Shown here: in pieces, positions 33,430-42,257 of the stretch
Layout: the number at the start of each line of letters is the position of its first letter
How positions within the stretch are numbered: the first letter of the stretch is position 1
Source of the DNA: Flavobacterium sp.
GTDB lineage: Bacteria; Bacteroidota; Bacteroidia; Flavobacteriales; Flavobacteriaceae
Length of the DNA: 42,257 bases
Direction: 5' to 3'
Assembly: GCF_024305175.1 (NCBI RefSeq)
Contig: NZ_JAMWYY010000002.1
Span: 1-42,257 of the forward strand
Notes under the pieces: model-generated
The model's input: the letters and a program-made list of their open reading frames with translations, nothing else
Database searches by the model: none
What the model was told of the DNA's origin: nothing
Translations under genes and position numbers: made by a program

Positions 33430-34440
33430 TTATTGGTATAGCTTAACAGCATTTTGAAGATTAGTTTTAATTCTTTTGCGCAGCAATCGGGGCTTTATAA
33501 CTTCTATACATTCACCAAAGCCTAAAATTAAACGTTCCAGTTCATAATTTATATGCACATCCAGTTTTATAATAATGCTTCCGTCATTTAACTTCTCTAC
33601 AGTTTCCTGTGTGTGGTGCAAGGGCTTGGTTAGCACATAAGGTGCATTACTCCTGTCAACTTTTAAATAAATTTCCTGCACACTTTCTTCGGGCAATACG
33701 GTAACGCCGATAGTATTTTTATAATAGTCCTCTCCGTTAAAATTAATATCCAGGTAAGGAATGTTTAAATCATAATCTACTTTTTCAATCCTGTCAAGCG
33801 CAAATGTAACTATCGACTTTGTTGCAGACGTTTTACCTACTAAAAACCATCTGTTATTAAACTCTTTTAAAATAAAAGGATGAAAAACAACCTCTGATGC
33901 TTTCCTTGCTTTGAACGATTTGTAAGTAATGCGCAATACTATTTTTTTAAGGATGGCCTGGTAAAGGATATCGAGATGCTCTAAACCTTTTAAATTTTCA
34001 TTTTTATCAAGATGTATTATTGCTGACTGCTTTGTTTTTTCGGTATATACCTTGTCTTCCAGCCTTTGTATTATACCGCCTAATTCTGAAAACAGTGAAA
34101 AATCTTTAAACTGTTTCAGCATTTCTACCGTTTCAGTAAGCACATTCATATCATTTTCATTGAGAGGTATATCAGTTATAGAAAATTCGGGATCTTCATA
34201 TTTATAAAATCTTTTATCGTGAACTACAATGGGTGCGTTGTAGCCCAACTTATCACTACGCATTATTTGTATATCCATCTGCACTGTGCGTTTGCTAACA
34301 TTCACATCCCTTCCTTCATACTCATACAGCGCATCAGAGCACGCATCAATAAGGTCATCTAACGTCCACTCACGGTTATTATTCTGCAGGCATTTATCTA
34401 TTGTCCTATATCTTATCAGTGCATTTTTATTGGTAGCCAT
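33430..34440 (-). CDS. WYL-domain transcriptional regulator
   Basis: A 336-residue regulator: an N-terminal winged helix-turn-helix (about 1-75, ALIRYRTIDKCLQ, then NVSKRTVQMDIQIMR), a linker, and a WYL domain (about 160-245) containing RITYKSF, VVFHPFILKEFNNRWFLVG and FALDRIEKV. A C-terminal WCX extension ends in LGFGECIEVIKPRLLRKRI. WYL domains bind nucleic-acid or nucleotide ligands in several studied regulators. I start at the ATG at 34440 (MATNKNAL); the 19 extra residues of the longer frame look untranslated. It is divergent from rtcB with 179 bp between the starts, which makes it the obvious candidate regulator of that RNA-repair gene. Confidence 0.88.
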   Translation of the reverse strand: MATNKNALIRYRTIDKCLQNNNREWTLDDLIDACSDALYEYEGRDVNVSKRTVQMDIQIMRSDKLGYNAPIVVHDKRFYKYEDPEFSITDIPLNENDMNVLTETVEMLKQFKDFSLFSELGGIIQRLEDKVYTEKTKQSAIIHLDKNENLKGLEHLDILYQAILKKIVLRITYKSFKARKASEVVFHPFILKEFNNRWFLVGKTSATKSIVTFALDRIEKVDYDLNIPYLDINFNGEDYYKNTIGVTVLPEESVQEIYLKVDRSNAPYVLTKPLHHTQETVEKLNDGSIIIKLDVHINYELERLILGFGECIEVIKPRLLRKRIKTNLQNAVKLYQ

Positions 34441-34508
34441 TATTTTTTTCGGAAAAAATAAGCATATTTTTTTACTGCGCAAAAAGACTGCGCACATCGT
34501 TTAAAATA

Positions 34509-34526
34509 TTTGTTCACGGAAACAAA
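34509..34526. promoter_or_regulatory. Candidate operator between the WYL gene and rtcB
   Basis: Inverted repeat TTTGTT/AACAAA with a 6-nt spacer, in the divergent region. A second palindrome, TTAATgATTAA, lies at 34534-34544. Both could bind the WYL regulator; this is inference from position. Confidence 0.35.
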
Positions 34527-34548
34527 CAGTTTCTTAATGATTAACAAT

Positions 34549-34597
34549 GGGAGTAGCGCTCCGCCGGACAGGGAGTCGGCGGAGCTTCACGAAAGGA
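34549..34597 (+). ncRNA. Structured leader hairpin upstream of rtcB
   Basis: Perfect 9-bp GC-rich stem GCTCCGCCG/CGGCGGAGC (34558-34566 with 34577-34585) and a 10-nt loop GACAGGGAGT, ending 34 bp before the rtcB ATG. No T-run follows, so it is not a simple terminator. The upstream GGGAG (34549-34553) can also pair with the CTCC of the stem, so two exclusive folds are possible. Its composition contrasts sharply with the AT-rich flanks. Confidence 0.5.
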
Positions 34598-34616
34598 AAA
34601 TTTAGAAAAGAAATAA

Positions 34617-36005
<1,389 letters not shown>

Positions 36006-36009
36006 TAAG

Positions 36010-36038
36010 AAGCCCCCCCTTTGTTCAGGGGGCTTTTA
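36010..36038 (+). terminator. Terminator of rtcB
   Basis: GC-rich stem AAGCCCCC/GGGGGCTT (36010-36017 with 36028-36035) followed by TTATT, 4 bp past the rtcB stop. Confidence 0.78.
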
Positions 36039-36109
36039 TTGTTTATGAATGCTTGTAAATCAAAACTTTAGTATTATGTGCTGCTTCTGTGAATTTATCC
36101 GTTAATCTA

Positions 36110-36144
36110 TAACAAACTGCCCGCTGGTAATACCAGCGGGCAGT
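36110..36144 (-). terminator. Terminator of the ferritin-like gene pair
   Basis: Perfect 13-bp stem ACTGCCCGCTGGT/ACCAGCGGGCAGT (36116-36128 with 36132-36144) and a 3-nt loop, followed on the minus strand by TTTGTTAT. It lies 43 bp past the stop at 36188. Confidence 0.78.
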
Positions 36145-36187
36145 AAGATTAACCTAACTTAACTTAACACTATAGTCTTATAAAATG

Positions 36188-37012
36188 TTACTGTACTATA
36201 AAAAGGTTTGCTATGTTGGTGGCCTGTTGCCCTGTAAGTGGCTCATCATAAGATTCTGAACCGGCTATAGCAGGTATTGCCGGGCCATTGGTTTCCTGCA
36301 CGTTGGCAGTATTAAAGCCTAACTGGTTTGTGTTGGCCTCTCCTGCATATACAGCATCTGCCGCTGCAGGGTGTCCGCCTTCATCATTACCCGGTATCCA
36401 GCCTTTAAGGCCTCTTAATCTTCTTACCTGGCTTGCGTGGCGCGCCTCTACAGAGTGTATCTGTAAAGCGGCAGTTAACAATGCCGGTTCGGTTATTAGA
36501 TTGCCTGCCTGGCCTTTATAAGCTCTTACGCCTGTATCTTCAAAAGCCTGAGACAGGGCAAGGAACTGGTCGTAATTATTAAATGGATCAAATGTTCCGT
36601 TAGCAGTAAAGTCGAATGTAGGTTTTGCGGGGGCATCAGTATCAAGCGCTCCCATTAAAAATTCTACGTGTGCAGCCTCATGCTGCGATATCTGTTCAAA
36701 AACCGCCCTGTCGGCACTTGGTATAAGGCCATTGGTGTCTAACGCTGTAGCATAGAATTCATCTTCAAGATATTCCAGTATAAGCGCCAGTTGAAGTGCA
36801 GATGTAGGTGTATCTGCAGTTGCTGATAAAAATGCCGAAGATGCGGCATTGGCTTTTTGTGTAAACAGCATAGATGCAAGCCCGAAAGGTACTGCCGCTT
36901 TAGCTGCGTTAGAACCTATCTTGCCAAACTGGCTGAAACTTTCCCTGCGTGAGCCTTTTGTGTTTAAAAAACTATCGTTGGTAAAAGACTCTATAAATTT
37001 TATAATGTTCAT
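36188..37012 (-). CDS. Exported ferritin-like domain protein
   Basis: A 274-residue protein of the ferritin_2-like (PF13668) / desiccation-related group. The N-terminus has a twin-arginine-like SRRESFSQFG (about 21-30) followed by a weakly hydrophobic stretch (AAVPFGLASMLF) and ANAAS, so export is likely, perhaps by Tat. The four-helix bundle has the di-iron-type motifs LEYLEDEFYATAL, QHEAAHVEFL, EDTGVRAYKG and HSVEARHASQVRRL, which carry the Glu and His residues typical of the family. Its biochemical role is unproven in this family. It is the second gene of a pair (28-bp gap) with a homologous upstream gene. Confidence 0.87.
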   Translation of the reverse strand: MNIIKFIESFTNDSFLNTKGSRRESFSQFGKIGSNAAKAAVPFGLASMLFTQKANAASSAFLSATADTPTSALQLALILEYLEDEFYATALDTNGLIPSADRAVFEQISQHEAAHVEFLMGALDTDAPAKPTFDFTANGTFDPFNNYDQFLALSQAFEDTGVRAYKGQAGNLITEPALLTAALQIHSVEARHASQVRRLRGLKGWIPGNDEGGHPAAADAVYAGEANTNQLGFNTANVQETNGPAIPAIAGSESYDEPLTGQQATNIANLFIVQ

Positions 37013-37040
37013 GATTTTTGCTTTTTTTGAAGGTTACTTA

Positions 37041-37799
37041 CTATTCCAGGTACATTGCTGTGAAAGGAGTTGTTATAAACTCAAGATCTGACACGGCACT
37101 GATAATTTGTGATGGCATTTGTGCCGGATCAAGTCCGTTGGCATCAACAATATCATCGCCTGCAAAAGAGGCAGAACCCGGATTTAATAAATCGCGTATT
37201 GCTGCTGCGTGCCTTGCCTCTACCGAAACAATTTTACCCGCAATAACAAGGTAATCAGGTGTTGTTAAATACCTGCCTGCGCCGTTGTAAGCCGATACTC
37301 CTGTATCTTCAAGCGCTCTTGCAGTGTTCAGTACTGCAAGCCTGTCATTAAAATTCAGACTTCCGTAATTAAACTGTAAGTCGGGTAGAACACGGTCCGG
37401 TTCATCCTGAAGCACACCTGAAATAGCAGTCCTGAAAAATTCCCTGTGTATAACTTCATGGTTATAAAGGTCGGTAAGTATTTGCTGCTCTTCAGCGTTA
37501 AATGTAGAGCCGAAGCTGTTGCTGTTTACAACTCTTGTGTAAAAATCAGCCTCAAGCTGTTCAAGGGCATAGGCATAGGTTAAAATACCTAAATCGCCAC
37601 CGCCAAGGTCAAACACACCATTCCTGATGCCCGGTAGTTGGTTAGCGTCTGGAGTGTTTCCTCCGCCACCGTCGTCATCATTATTACATCCTACTAATAA
37701 TAAGCCTGTACCTGCTACCGCAAGCCCGCTAAGTTTAAGGAAGCTTCTCCTGTTGTGCAGGTCTGTCCTCACTTCCTTTACTTCAACTTTCTTTTTCAT
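37041..37799 (-). CDS. Tat-exported ferritin-like lipoprotein
   Basis: A 252-residue paralogue of the downstream protein. It has a clear Tat signal, RRSFLKLSGLAVAGTGLLLVGC, written as RRSFLK plus a hydrophobic core ending in a lipobox Cys (LLVGC, about residue 38). A low-complexity Asn/Asp/Gly stretch (NNDDDGGGG) follows. The ferritin-like helices carry LEQLEADFYTRVV, YNHEVIHREFF, EDTGVSAYNG and VSVEARHAAAIRDLL. A Tat signal fits a protein that folds or loads metal in the cytoplasm before export. It is the first gene of the pair and has a perfect -7 promoter element upstream. Confidence 0.88.
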   Translation of the reverse strand: MKKKVEVKEVRTDLHNRRSFLKLSGLAVAGTGLLLVGCNNDDDGGGGNTPDANQLPGIRNGVFDLGGGDLGILTYAYALEQLEADFYTRVVNSNSFGSTFNAEEQQILTDLYNHEVIHREFFRTAISGVLQDEPDRVLPDLQFNYGSLNFNDRLAVLNTARALEDTGVSAYNGAGRYLTTPDYLVIAGKIVSVEARHAAAIRDLLNPGSASFAGDDIVDANGLDPAQMPSQIISAVSDLEFITTPFTAMYLE

Positions 37800-37861
37800 A
37801 ATACTAATTCGTTAATGGGTTAATAATTATCAGGTGTGGTATTGTTCGGCTTCAATGTTTT

Positions 37862-37869
37862 CAAAGTTA
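37862..37869 (-). promoter_or_regulatory. -7 promoter element of the ferritin-like pair
   Basis: TAACTTTG on the minus strand, a perfect TAnnTTTG, 62 bp before the ATG. The nearest TTG (37886-37888) is 16 bp upstream, slightly short. Confidence 0.45.
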
Positions 37870-38233
37870 CCTTTACTTACGCAGGCAAATTGTTAATGGT
37901 TTTTAAGAAAGCGCAGAAAATATTTTATTTTAAGAAAAATTTAATAATTGCTTAGTGAGCTATTTACCGGTATAGTTCTTTATGAACTGGGTGCAAAAGC
38001 CAGATGCTAAACTTATACTGCTAACAATTATTTAACATTAACTATTGGCGGACTTTATTATAACATTAACTTTAAGACTGCATTATTAACAAGCTATTTC
38101 AGGTAATTGTGATGTAATACTCATAGTTTTACAATGATCAGTTATTCAGTCTTTAGCCTTTTTTGTGGATAATTATAAATATTATTTCGTAATTATTTTC
38201 GTTACTTTTACAATGCAATAATTTTTTGGAAGT
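37870..38233. other. AT-rich intergenic region before the LacI gene
   Basis: With the ferritin-pair leader this makes 434 bp without a gene (37800-38233). I see no ORF of note, no tRNA and no long hairpin. It holds an 11-bp direct repeat TAACATTAACT (38033-38043 and 38061-38071), a short palindrome AGTTC/GAACT (37974-37978 and 37984-37988), and a TACTTTTA element (38203-38210) that may be the -7 of the LacI gene. Confidence 0.5.
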
Positions 38234-39256
38234 ATGAAACAAAAGGCCACACTAAAGCAGATAGCGAAAGAGCTTAATGTATCTGTCTCAACAGTATCTA
38301 AAGCGTTAAGCAACAGCCCGGAAATAAGCGAACCCACCAAAAAGCGCGTGCAGGAATTCGCCAAGCTTAAAAACTACAAGCCCAATAATGTGGCGGTTAA
38401 TTTAAAAAGCAAAAAGAGTCGTACCATAGGCGTGATAATACCTAATATACTTAACCCTTTTTTTGCTAAAGTTTTTAGTGGAATAGAAAAAGCGGCAAAC
38501 GACCGCGGCTATAATGTAATAACCTGCATAAGCAATGAGTCGCTGGAGAAAGAAGTGCATGCTATGGATATGCTCAGCAATGGTACTATTGATGGCTTTA
38601 TACTTTCTATTGCGGAAGAAACCCAGGCCGTAGGCGACTTTAAACATTTTAAGGAAGCCATATCGGATGATATACCTATAGTAATGTTTGACAGGATATC
38701 AGATGAGGTAAATTGCGATAAGGTTATTGTAGATGATTTTGATTCGGCGGTACATGCTGTAAACCACATGATAAAACTTAACTGTAAAAACATAGCGTTG
38801 CTTTCTACTATTGATAACCTGAGCGTGGGTAAGTTGCGGGCCGAAGGCTACCACAAAGCACTTACCGATAACAATATTAGCATTAACGACACCATAACCA
38901 TACTTACCGATAACACAGATGACTTTGATGAGAAGCTGCAAAAGCTGTTTGACAAAAAAATAGACGGTATTTTTGCCCTTGATGAGCATGCCTCTGTAAT
39001 GGCAATGAAGGCAGCCATTAAAAAAGGGATTAAAATACCGGATGAGCTAAATGTAATAGGCTTTGCCGATGGCGTGTGGTCGCGCAGGTTAACCCCAAGC
39101 CTTAGTACCGTTAGCCAGCACGGGCCCGAAATTGGTGAGGCGGCAGCCAACATGCTTATAGACCGCCTTGAGGCGAAAGAAGGGGAGGAGCCGGAATACC
39201 AGACAAAAGTTATAAAAACCGAATTAAGGCAGCGTGAATCTACGCGAAAGCTTTAA
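38234..39256 (+). CDS. LacI family transcriptional regulator
   Basis: A 340-residue LacI/GalR regulator. The helix-turn-helix plus hinge is at residues 1-60 (TLKQIAKELNVSVSTVSKALSNSPEISEPTKKRVQEFAKLKNYKPN). A periplasmic-binding-like ligand domain follows, with TIGVIIPNILNPFFAKVFSGIE, MFDRIS and the C-terminal NVIGFADGVWSRRLTPSLSTVSQHG, which is usual for sugar-responsive members. No sugar transport or glycoside hydrolase gene lies beside it, so its target is not obvious from context. A long AT-rich upstream region could hold autoregulatory sites. It is convergent with the serine hydrolase gene. Confidence 0.93.
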   Translation: MKQKATLKQIAKELNVSVSTVSKALSNSPEISEPTKKRVQEFAKLKNYKPNNVAVNLKSKKSRTIGVIIPNILNPFFAKVFSGIEKAANDRGYNVITCISNESLEKEVHAMDMLSNGTIDGFILSIAEETQAVGDFKHFKEAISDDIPIVMFDRISDEVNCDKVIVDDFDSAVHAVNHMIKLNCKNIALLSTIDNLSVGKLRAEGYHKALTDNNISINDTITILTDNTDDFDEKLQKLFDKKIDGIFALDEHASVMAMKAAIKKGIKIPDELNVIGFADGVWSRRLTPSLSTVSQHGPEIGEAAANMLIDRLEAKEGEEPEYQTKVIKTELRQRESTRKL

Positions 39257-39269
39257 ATATAAACAGAGA

Positions 39270-39307
39270 AAAAACCAAAAGGAGTAATCATCTGATTACT
39301 CCTTTTT
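39270..39307. terminator. Bidirectional terminator overlapping the serine hydrolase stop
   Basis: Stem AAAAGGAGTAATC/GATTACTCCTTTT (39277-39289 with 39294-39306) and a 4-nt loop. T-runs exist on both strands. The right arm contains the stop and last codons of the serine hydrolase gene. Confidence 0.82.
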
Positions 39308-40615
39308 AAATTCTGTTGCAGTACCACCCTGATAGATGGTAAAGCTATTATCCTTAAATGTTACGCTTATACCTGCCGGGTCAAAGTTAAATTCGTTATC
39401 GCTTAGCGGGTTTAACGGAAAGGCACCCTGCCCTGTAGCCTGAGCCATAAGTACACCGTTAGAATATTTAATATTTATTTTAAGCGGTACGCCAGGCGAG
39501 GCATAAGTGCCTTCGTATCCTTTTAAAATCTCCGGTGCAACCTTTACGGTTTTAAGATTAGGGAAACGGTAAGGCAGCTTATAGTAAATGCTGAGTATGC
39601 CTATCATTATTTCGTTCCCGTCATAATTATTTCCGTTAACGGTAAGGGCTACTGCAAGCCCTTCTTTAGGGTAATAGCCCAAAGAAGAGGTAAAGTTCTC
39701 TATACCCCCGTTATGCCCGTAAAAGTGGCGCTCGCCAAACGGAAAGCTGAAGATGCCTTTGCCATATCCGTAGTCAAACTTAAGCATCTCATCTAATGAT
39801 GTCTTTTTTACCAGCTTGCCTTCAAACAGCGCCCTTATAAAGGTAGTAAGGTCAGTAGGTGTGCTTTGCATGGCGCCAGCCGCCCCCGCTACCGATTCAT
39901 TCCACTCTTCATGCCTTTCCCAGTCGGTGCCGTTATAATGGTAGGAGTAGGCTTCGTTGCGGCGCGGGTTTATCTTGCCATAGTAATAGGTGTTTTTAAG
40001 TCCAAGCTTTTTTACTATCCTTTCTTCTACTACATCTTTATATGGTTTTTTAAGAATATCTTCTATTATATATCCTAAAAGCAGGTAGTTGCTATTACTG
40101 TATTCTGCCTTAGAACCCGGGCTGAACACAGGCTCATAAGCCTCTATTTTTTTAAGCATGGACTTATGAGGCTGGAATGCGGTTACATAGCTGCCAAAGA
40201 TACTGTCGTTTGTAAAGTTATAAAGCCCACTGGTGTGGTTTAGCAAATTGGTAATGGTTATACTGTCGGCGTTTTTTATGTTAGGGAAAAACTGCGATAG
40301 CTTTGTGTCAGCCGTAAGCTTCTTTTCTTCTATAAGCTGAAAGACAATAACCGATGTAAACATCTTGGTTATAGAGCCTATTTTATATTTTGTATCGGCA
40401 TTTGCCTTAATTTTATTTTCTGCATCGGCATATCCGTAGGCTCTTTCAAAAACTACCTTGTCTTTTTCGCGGATGCTGACAGAACCCATAAATTTATTAT
40501 TGGCAGCGAAGTAAGACAACAGGCTGTCTATCTTAACAAAGCGTGGCTCCATAGGCTGTGCAAAAGCGGGGGCAGCCAGGATATAAGCTATGATCAGCAG
40601 TAAGCTCTTTTTCAT
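39296..40615 (-). CDS. Exported beta-lactamase-fold serine hydrolase
   Basis: A 439-residue protein with a signal peptide (about 1-19, ending AFAQ). The class C beta-lactamase / DD-peptidase-like domain has the nucleophile SxxK at SITK (Ser81, Lys84), the YxN element as YSN (Tyr172-Asn174) and the closing GHNGG. The domain is followed by a small beta-rich C-terminal domain (about 350-439, starting VAPEILKGYEGTYASPGVPLKI), common in esterase-like members of this family. It may be a peptidase, esterase or amidase in the periplasm. True beta-lactam resistance should not be assumed. It lies 47 bp downstream of polA in the same direction. Confidence 0.9.
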   Translation of the reverse strand: MKKSLLLIIAYILAAPAFAQPMEPRFVKIDSLLSYFAANNKFMGSVSIREKDKVVFERAYGYADAENKIKANADTKYKIGSITKMFTSVIVFQLIEEKKLTADTKLSQFFPNIKNADSITITNLLNHTSGLYNFTNDSIFGSYVTAFQPHKSMLKKIEAYEPVFSPGSKAEYSNSNYLLLGYIIEDILKKPYKDVVEERIVKKLGLKNTYYYGKINPRRNEAYSYHYNGTDWERHEEWNESVAGAAGAMQSTPTDLTTFIRALFEGKLVKKTSLDEMLKFDYGYGKGIFSFPFGERHFYGHNGGIENFTSSLGYYPKEGLAVALTVNGNNYDGNEIMIGILSIYYKLPYRFPNLKTVKVAPEILKGYEGTYASPGVPLKINIKYSNGVLMAQATGQGAFPLNPLSDNEFNFDPAGISVTFKDNSFTIYQGGTATEFKKE

Positions 40616-40662
40616 CGTTTTAAGTTTTTATAATTAGACGGCAGTCTGACTGTAACATTACA

Positions 40663-42257
40663 TTAATGCGCCTCAAGCCAGTTTTGCCCGGTACCCATTT
40701 CTACAACTAACGGCACATCAAGCGGAAATGCATTTTCCATTTCATGCTTAATCATCGGCTTTATGCGCTCTGTTTCGCTGTTGTGCACATCAAAAACAAG
40801 TTCGTCATGCACCTGCAGCAGCATTTTGCTCTTCCAGCCTTCATTGATAAGGCGCTTGTGTATATTAATCATTGCAATCTTAATAATATCGGCGGCGCTG
40901 CCCTGTATAGGGGCATTAACGGCATTACGTTCTGCCGCGCCGCGCACCACTGCATTTTGCGAGTTAATATCTTTAAGGTAACGCCTCCTGCCCGAGATGG
41001 TTTGCACATAGCCGTTTTCTCGGGCAAACTCTACCTGGCTGTTTATATAACTGCGGAGTGTTGGGTAAGTCTTATAATAAGCATCTATAAGGTCTTTCGA
41101 CTCTGAGCGGCTTAAAGATGTCTGGTTGCTTAACCCGAATGCCGAAACACCATATACGATACCAAAGTTTACCGTTTTGGCATTGCTTCGCTGCTCTCTT
41201 GTAACTTCTTCAAGAGAAACGTTAAACACCTTAGCCGCCGTACTGGCATGGATATCTTCATTATTCTGGAACGATTTTACCATTTCCGGGTCACCGCTTA
41301 ATGCGGCTATGATACGAAGCTCTATCTGCGAGTAGTCAGCAGAAAGCAATGTATAGTTCTCGTCGCGTGCTATAAATGCTTTTCTTATCTGCCTGCCACG
41401 CTCTGTGCGTATAGGTATGTTTTGCAGGTTGGGGTTGTTGCTGCTGAGCCTTCCGGTAGCGGCTACCGTTTGCATATAATCGGTATGCACCCTGCCTGTT
41501 GCGGGTTCTACTTGTGTGGGCAGCGCATCTACATAGGTGTTTTGCAGTTTTATAAGCTGCCTCCAGTCCAGTATGTCCTGCACTATGGGGTTGTCTTTGG
41601 CAAGATATGATAGCACCTCTTCGCCAGTGGCATACTGCCCCGTTTTTGTTTTCTTTTGTTTGGTGCCCCCTATTTTCAGCTTATCGAATAATATATCTCC
41701 AAGCTGTTTAGGTGAGGCAAGGTTAAACGATTCTCCGGCGGCTTCATAAATTTTAAGCTCAAGCCCCTTAATGTCATTCGTCAGTACTTCAGAAAGCTGT
41801 TTCAGGTAAGCCGTATCAAGGTTTATGCCCTCATGCTCCATGGCTGCAAGTACCGGCATAAGCGGTATCTCTATATCATCAAAAAGTTTGCGGGTAAGGG
41901 TTTGTTCCAGCATGGGTTCAAACACCTCTTTAAGCTGCAGGGTTATGTCGGCATCCTCAACGGCATATTCTTTAATCAGTTCCAGCTCAACATCGCGCAT
42001 GCTTTTCTGGTTCTTGCCTTTTTTACCGATAAGCGACTCAATAGGCATAGGCGAATATTTCAGGTAGGTTTCGGCAAGTATATCCATACCGTGGCGCATA
42101 TCAGGATTGATGAGGTAATGCGCAATCATGGTGTCAAAAAACTTTCCTTTTACAGTTATACCGTAGTTAGAAAGCACTTCAATATCATATTTAAGGTTTT
42201 GGCCCACTTTCTCTATTTCCTCACTCTCGTAAAACGGTACCAGCTTTTGCAGCAGTT
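40663..42257 (-). CDS. polA: DNA polymerase I (5' part beyond the window)
   Basis: The C-terminal 530 residues of Pol I; the open frame runs off the window at 42257, so the N-terminal 5'-nuclease and part of the 3'-5' exonuclease domain are not seen. The visible exonuclease part keeps NLKYD (exo II) and YAVEDAD (exo III), so proofreading is plausible. The polymerase domain has TGRLSSNNPNLQNIP, motif A DYSQIELR, motif B RSNAKTVNFGIVYG (Phe at the ribose-discriminating O-helix position) and motif C QVHDELVF. It repairs gaps and removes RNA primers. The GTG at 42207 is internal and not a start. Confidence 0.97.
   Translation of the reverse strand, partial: LLQKLVPFYESEEIEKVGQNLKYDIEVLSNYGITVKGKFFDTMIAHYLINPDMRHGMDILAETYLKYSPMPIESLIGKKGKNQKSMRDVELELIKEYAVEDADITLQLKEVFEPMLEQTLTRKLFDDIEIPLMPVLAAMEHEGINLDTAYLKQLSEVLTNDIKGLELKIYEAAGESFNLASPKQLGDILFDKLKIGGTKQKKTKTGQYATGEEVLSYLAKDNPIVQDILDWRQLIKLQNTYVDALPTQVEPATGRVHTDYMQTVAATGRLSSNNPNLQNIPIRTERGRQIRKAFIARDENYTLLSADYSQIELRIIAALSGDPEMVKSFQNNEDIHASTAAKVFNVSLEEVTREQRSNAKTVNFGIVYGVSAFGLSNQTSLSRSESKDLIDAYYKTYPTLRSYINSQVEFARENGYVQTISGRRRYLKDINSQNAVVRGAAERNAVNAPIQGSAADIIKIAMINIHKRLINEGWKSKMLLQVHDELVFDVHNSETERIKPMIKHEMENAFPLDVPLVVEMGTGQNWLEAH

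Noticed and set aside
39296..40615. Serine hydrolase as an antibiotic-resistance beta-lactamase
   Set aside because: SxxK and YxN are shared by esterases and peptidases of the same fold. The C-terminal extra domain and genomic context do not support a resistance role.

Overview
The window is a stretch of ordinary chromosome from a member of the Bacteroidota, most likely a Flavobacteriaceae (Flavobacterium-like) bacterium. Three things support this. Protein families typical of the phylum are present (DUF5103, DUF5916, ApaG, paired Tat ferritin-like proteins, a PqqL-type M16 protease). Upstream regions repeatedly carry the Bacteroidota -7 promoter element TAnnTTTG, often with a TTG 19-23 bp upstream. 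The DNA is moderately AT-rich with A-rich leaders instead of strong Shine-Dalgarno sites. I see no phage genes, integrase, transposase or CRISPR array. One compact mobile-looking unit (a GxxExxY gene between inverted repeats) is present.

Layout. 1-6.1 kb: lipoprotein, GNAT acetyltransferase, fabD, a divergent three-helix membrane protein, a permuted NlpC/P60 hydrolase with a DUF4878 lipoprotein, and purT. 6.1-9.2 kb: a class I aminotransferase, a fatty acid desaturase and divergent rsmG. 9.2-10.8 kb: an AT-rich stretch with two unknown envelope proteins and a DUF1801 protein. 10.9-14.4 kb: pruA (proline catabolism), apaG and a DUF5103 protein. 14.5-19.4 kb: a large periplasmic M16 protease, a methyltransferase, the GxxExxY unit and map. 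19.5-24.6 kb: a tetR-ABC-hlyD-tolC export operon, divergent from a CoA-transferase (24.7-26.0 kb). 26.2-30.1 kb: a DUF5916 outer-membrane protein in tandem with gpmI. 30.3-33.4 kb: an L,D-transpeptidase-like protein, a GNAT protein, tRNA-Gly, an M20 dipeptidase and tRNA-Leu. 33.4-36.0 kb: a WYL regulator divergent from rtcB (RNA ligase), separated by a leader with strong structure. 36.2-37.8 kb: two exported ferritin-like proteins. 38.2-42.3 kb: a LacI regulator, a beta-lactamase-fold serine hydrolase and the 3' part of polA, cut by the window edge.

How the genes work together. Most are housekeeping genes (fatty acid synthesis, purine synthesis, glycolysis, proline use, rRNA methylation, protein maturation, DNA repair) in short independent transcription units with recognisable promoters and Rho-independent terminators. 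The parts most worth a second look are: (a) the export operon, whose ABC nucleotide-binding domain has an intact Walker A but an altered signature motif, an exchanged Asp/Glu pair in Walker B and no aligned switch histidine; (b) the WYL-rtcB pair with a GC-rich hairpin and two small palindromes in the intergenic leader; (c) the GxxExxY PD-(D/E)XK gene bracketed by about 38-bp inverted repeats, the left one running into the coding sequence; and (d) a 544-residue membrane protein with a repeated PepSY-like motif. All identifications are from reading the sequence; no database search was run.
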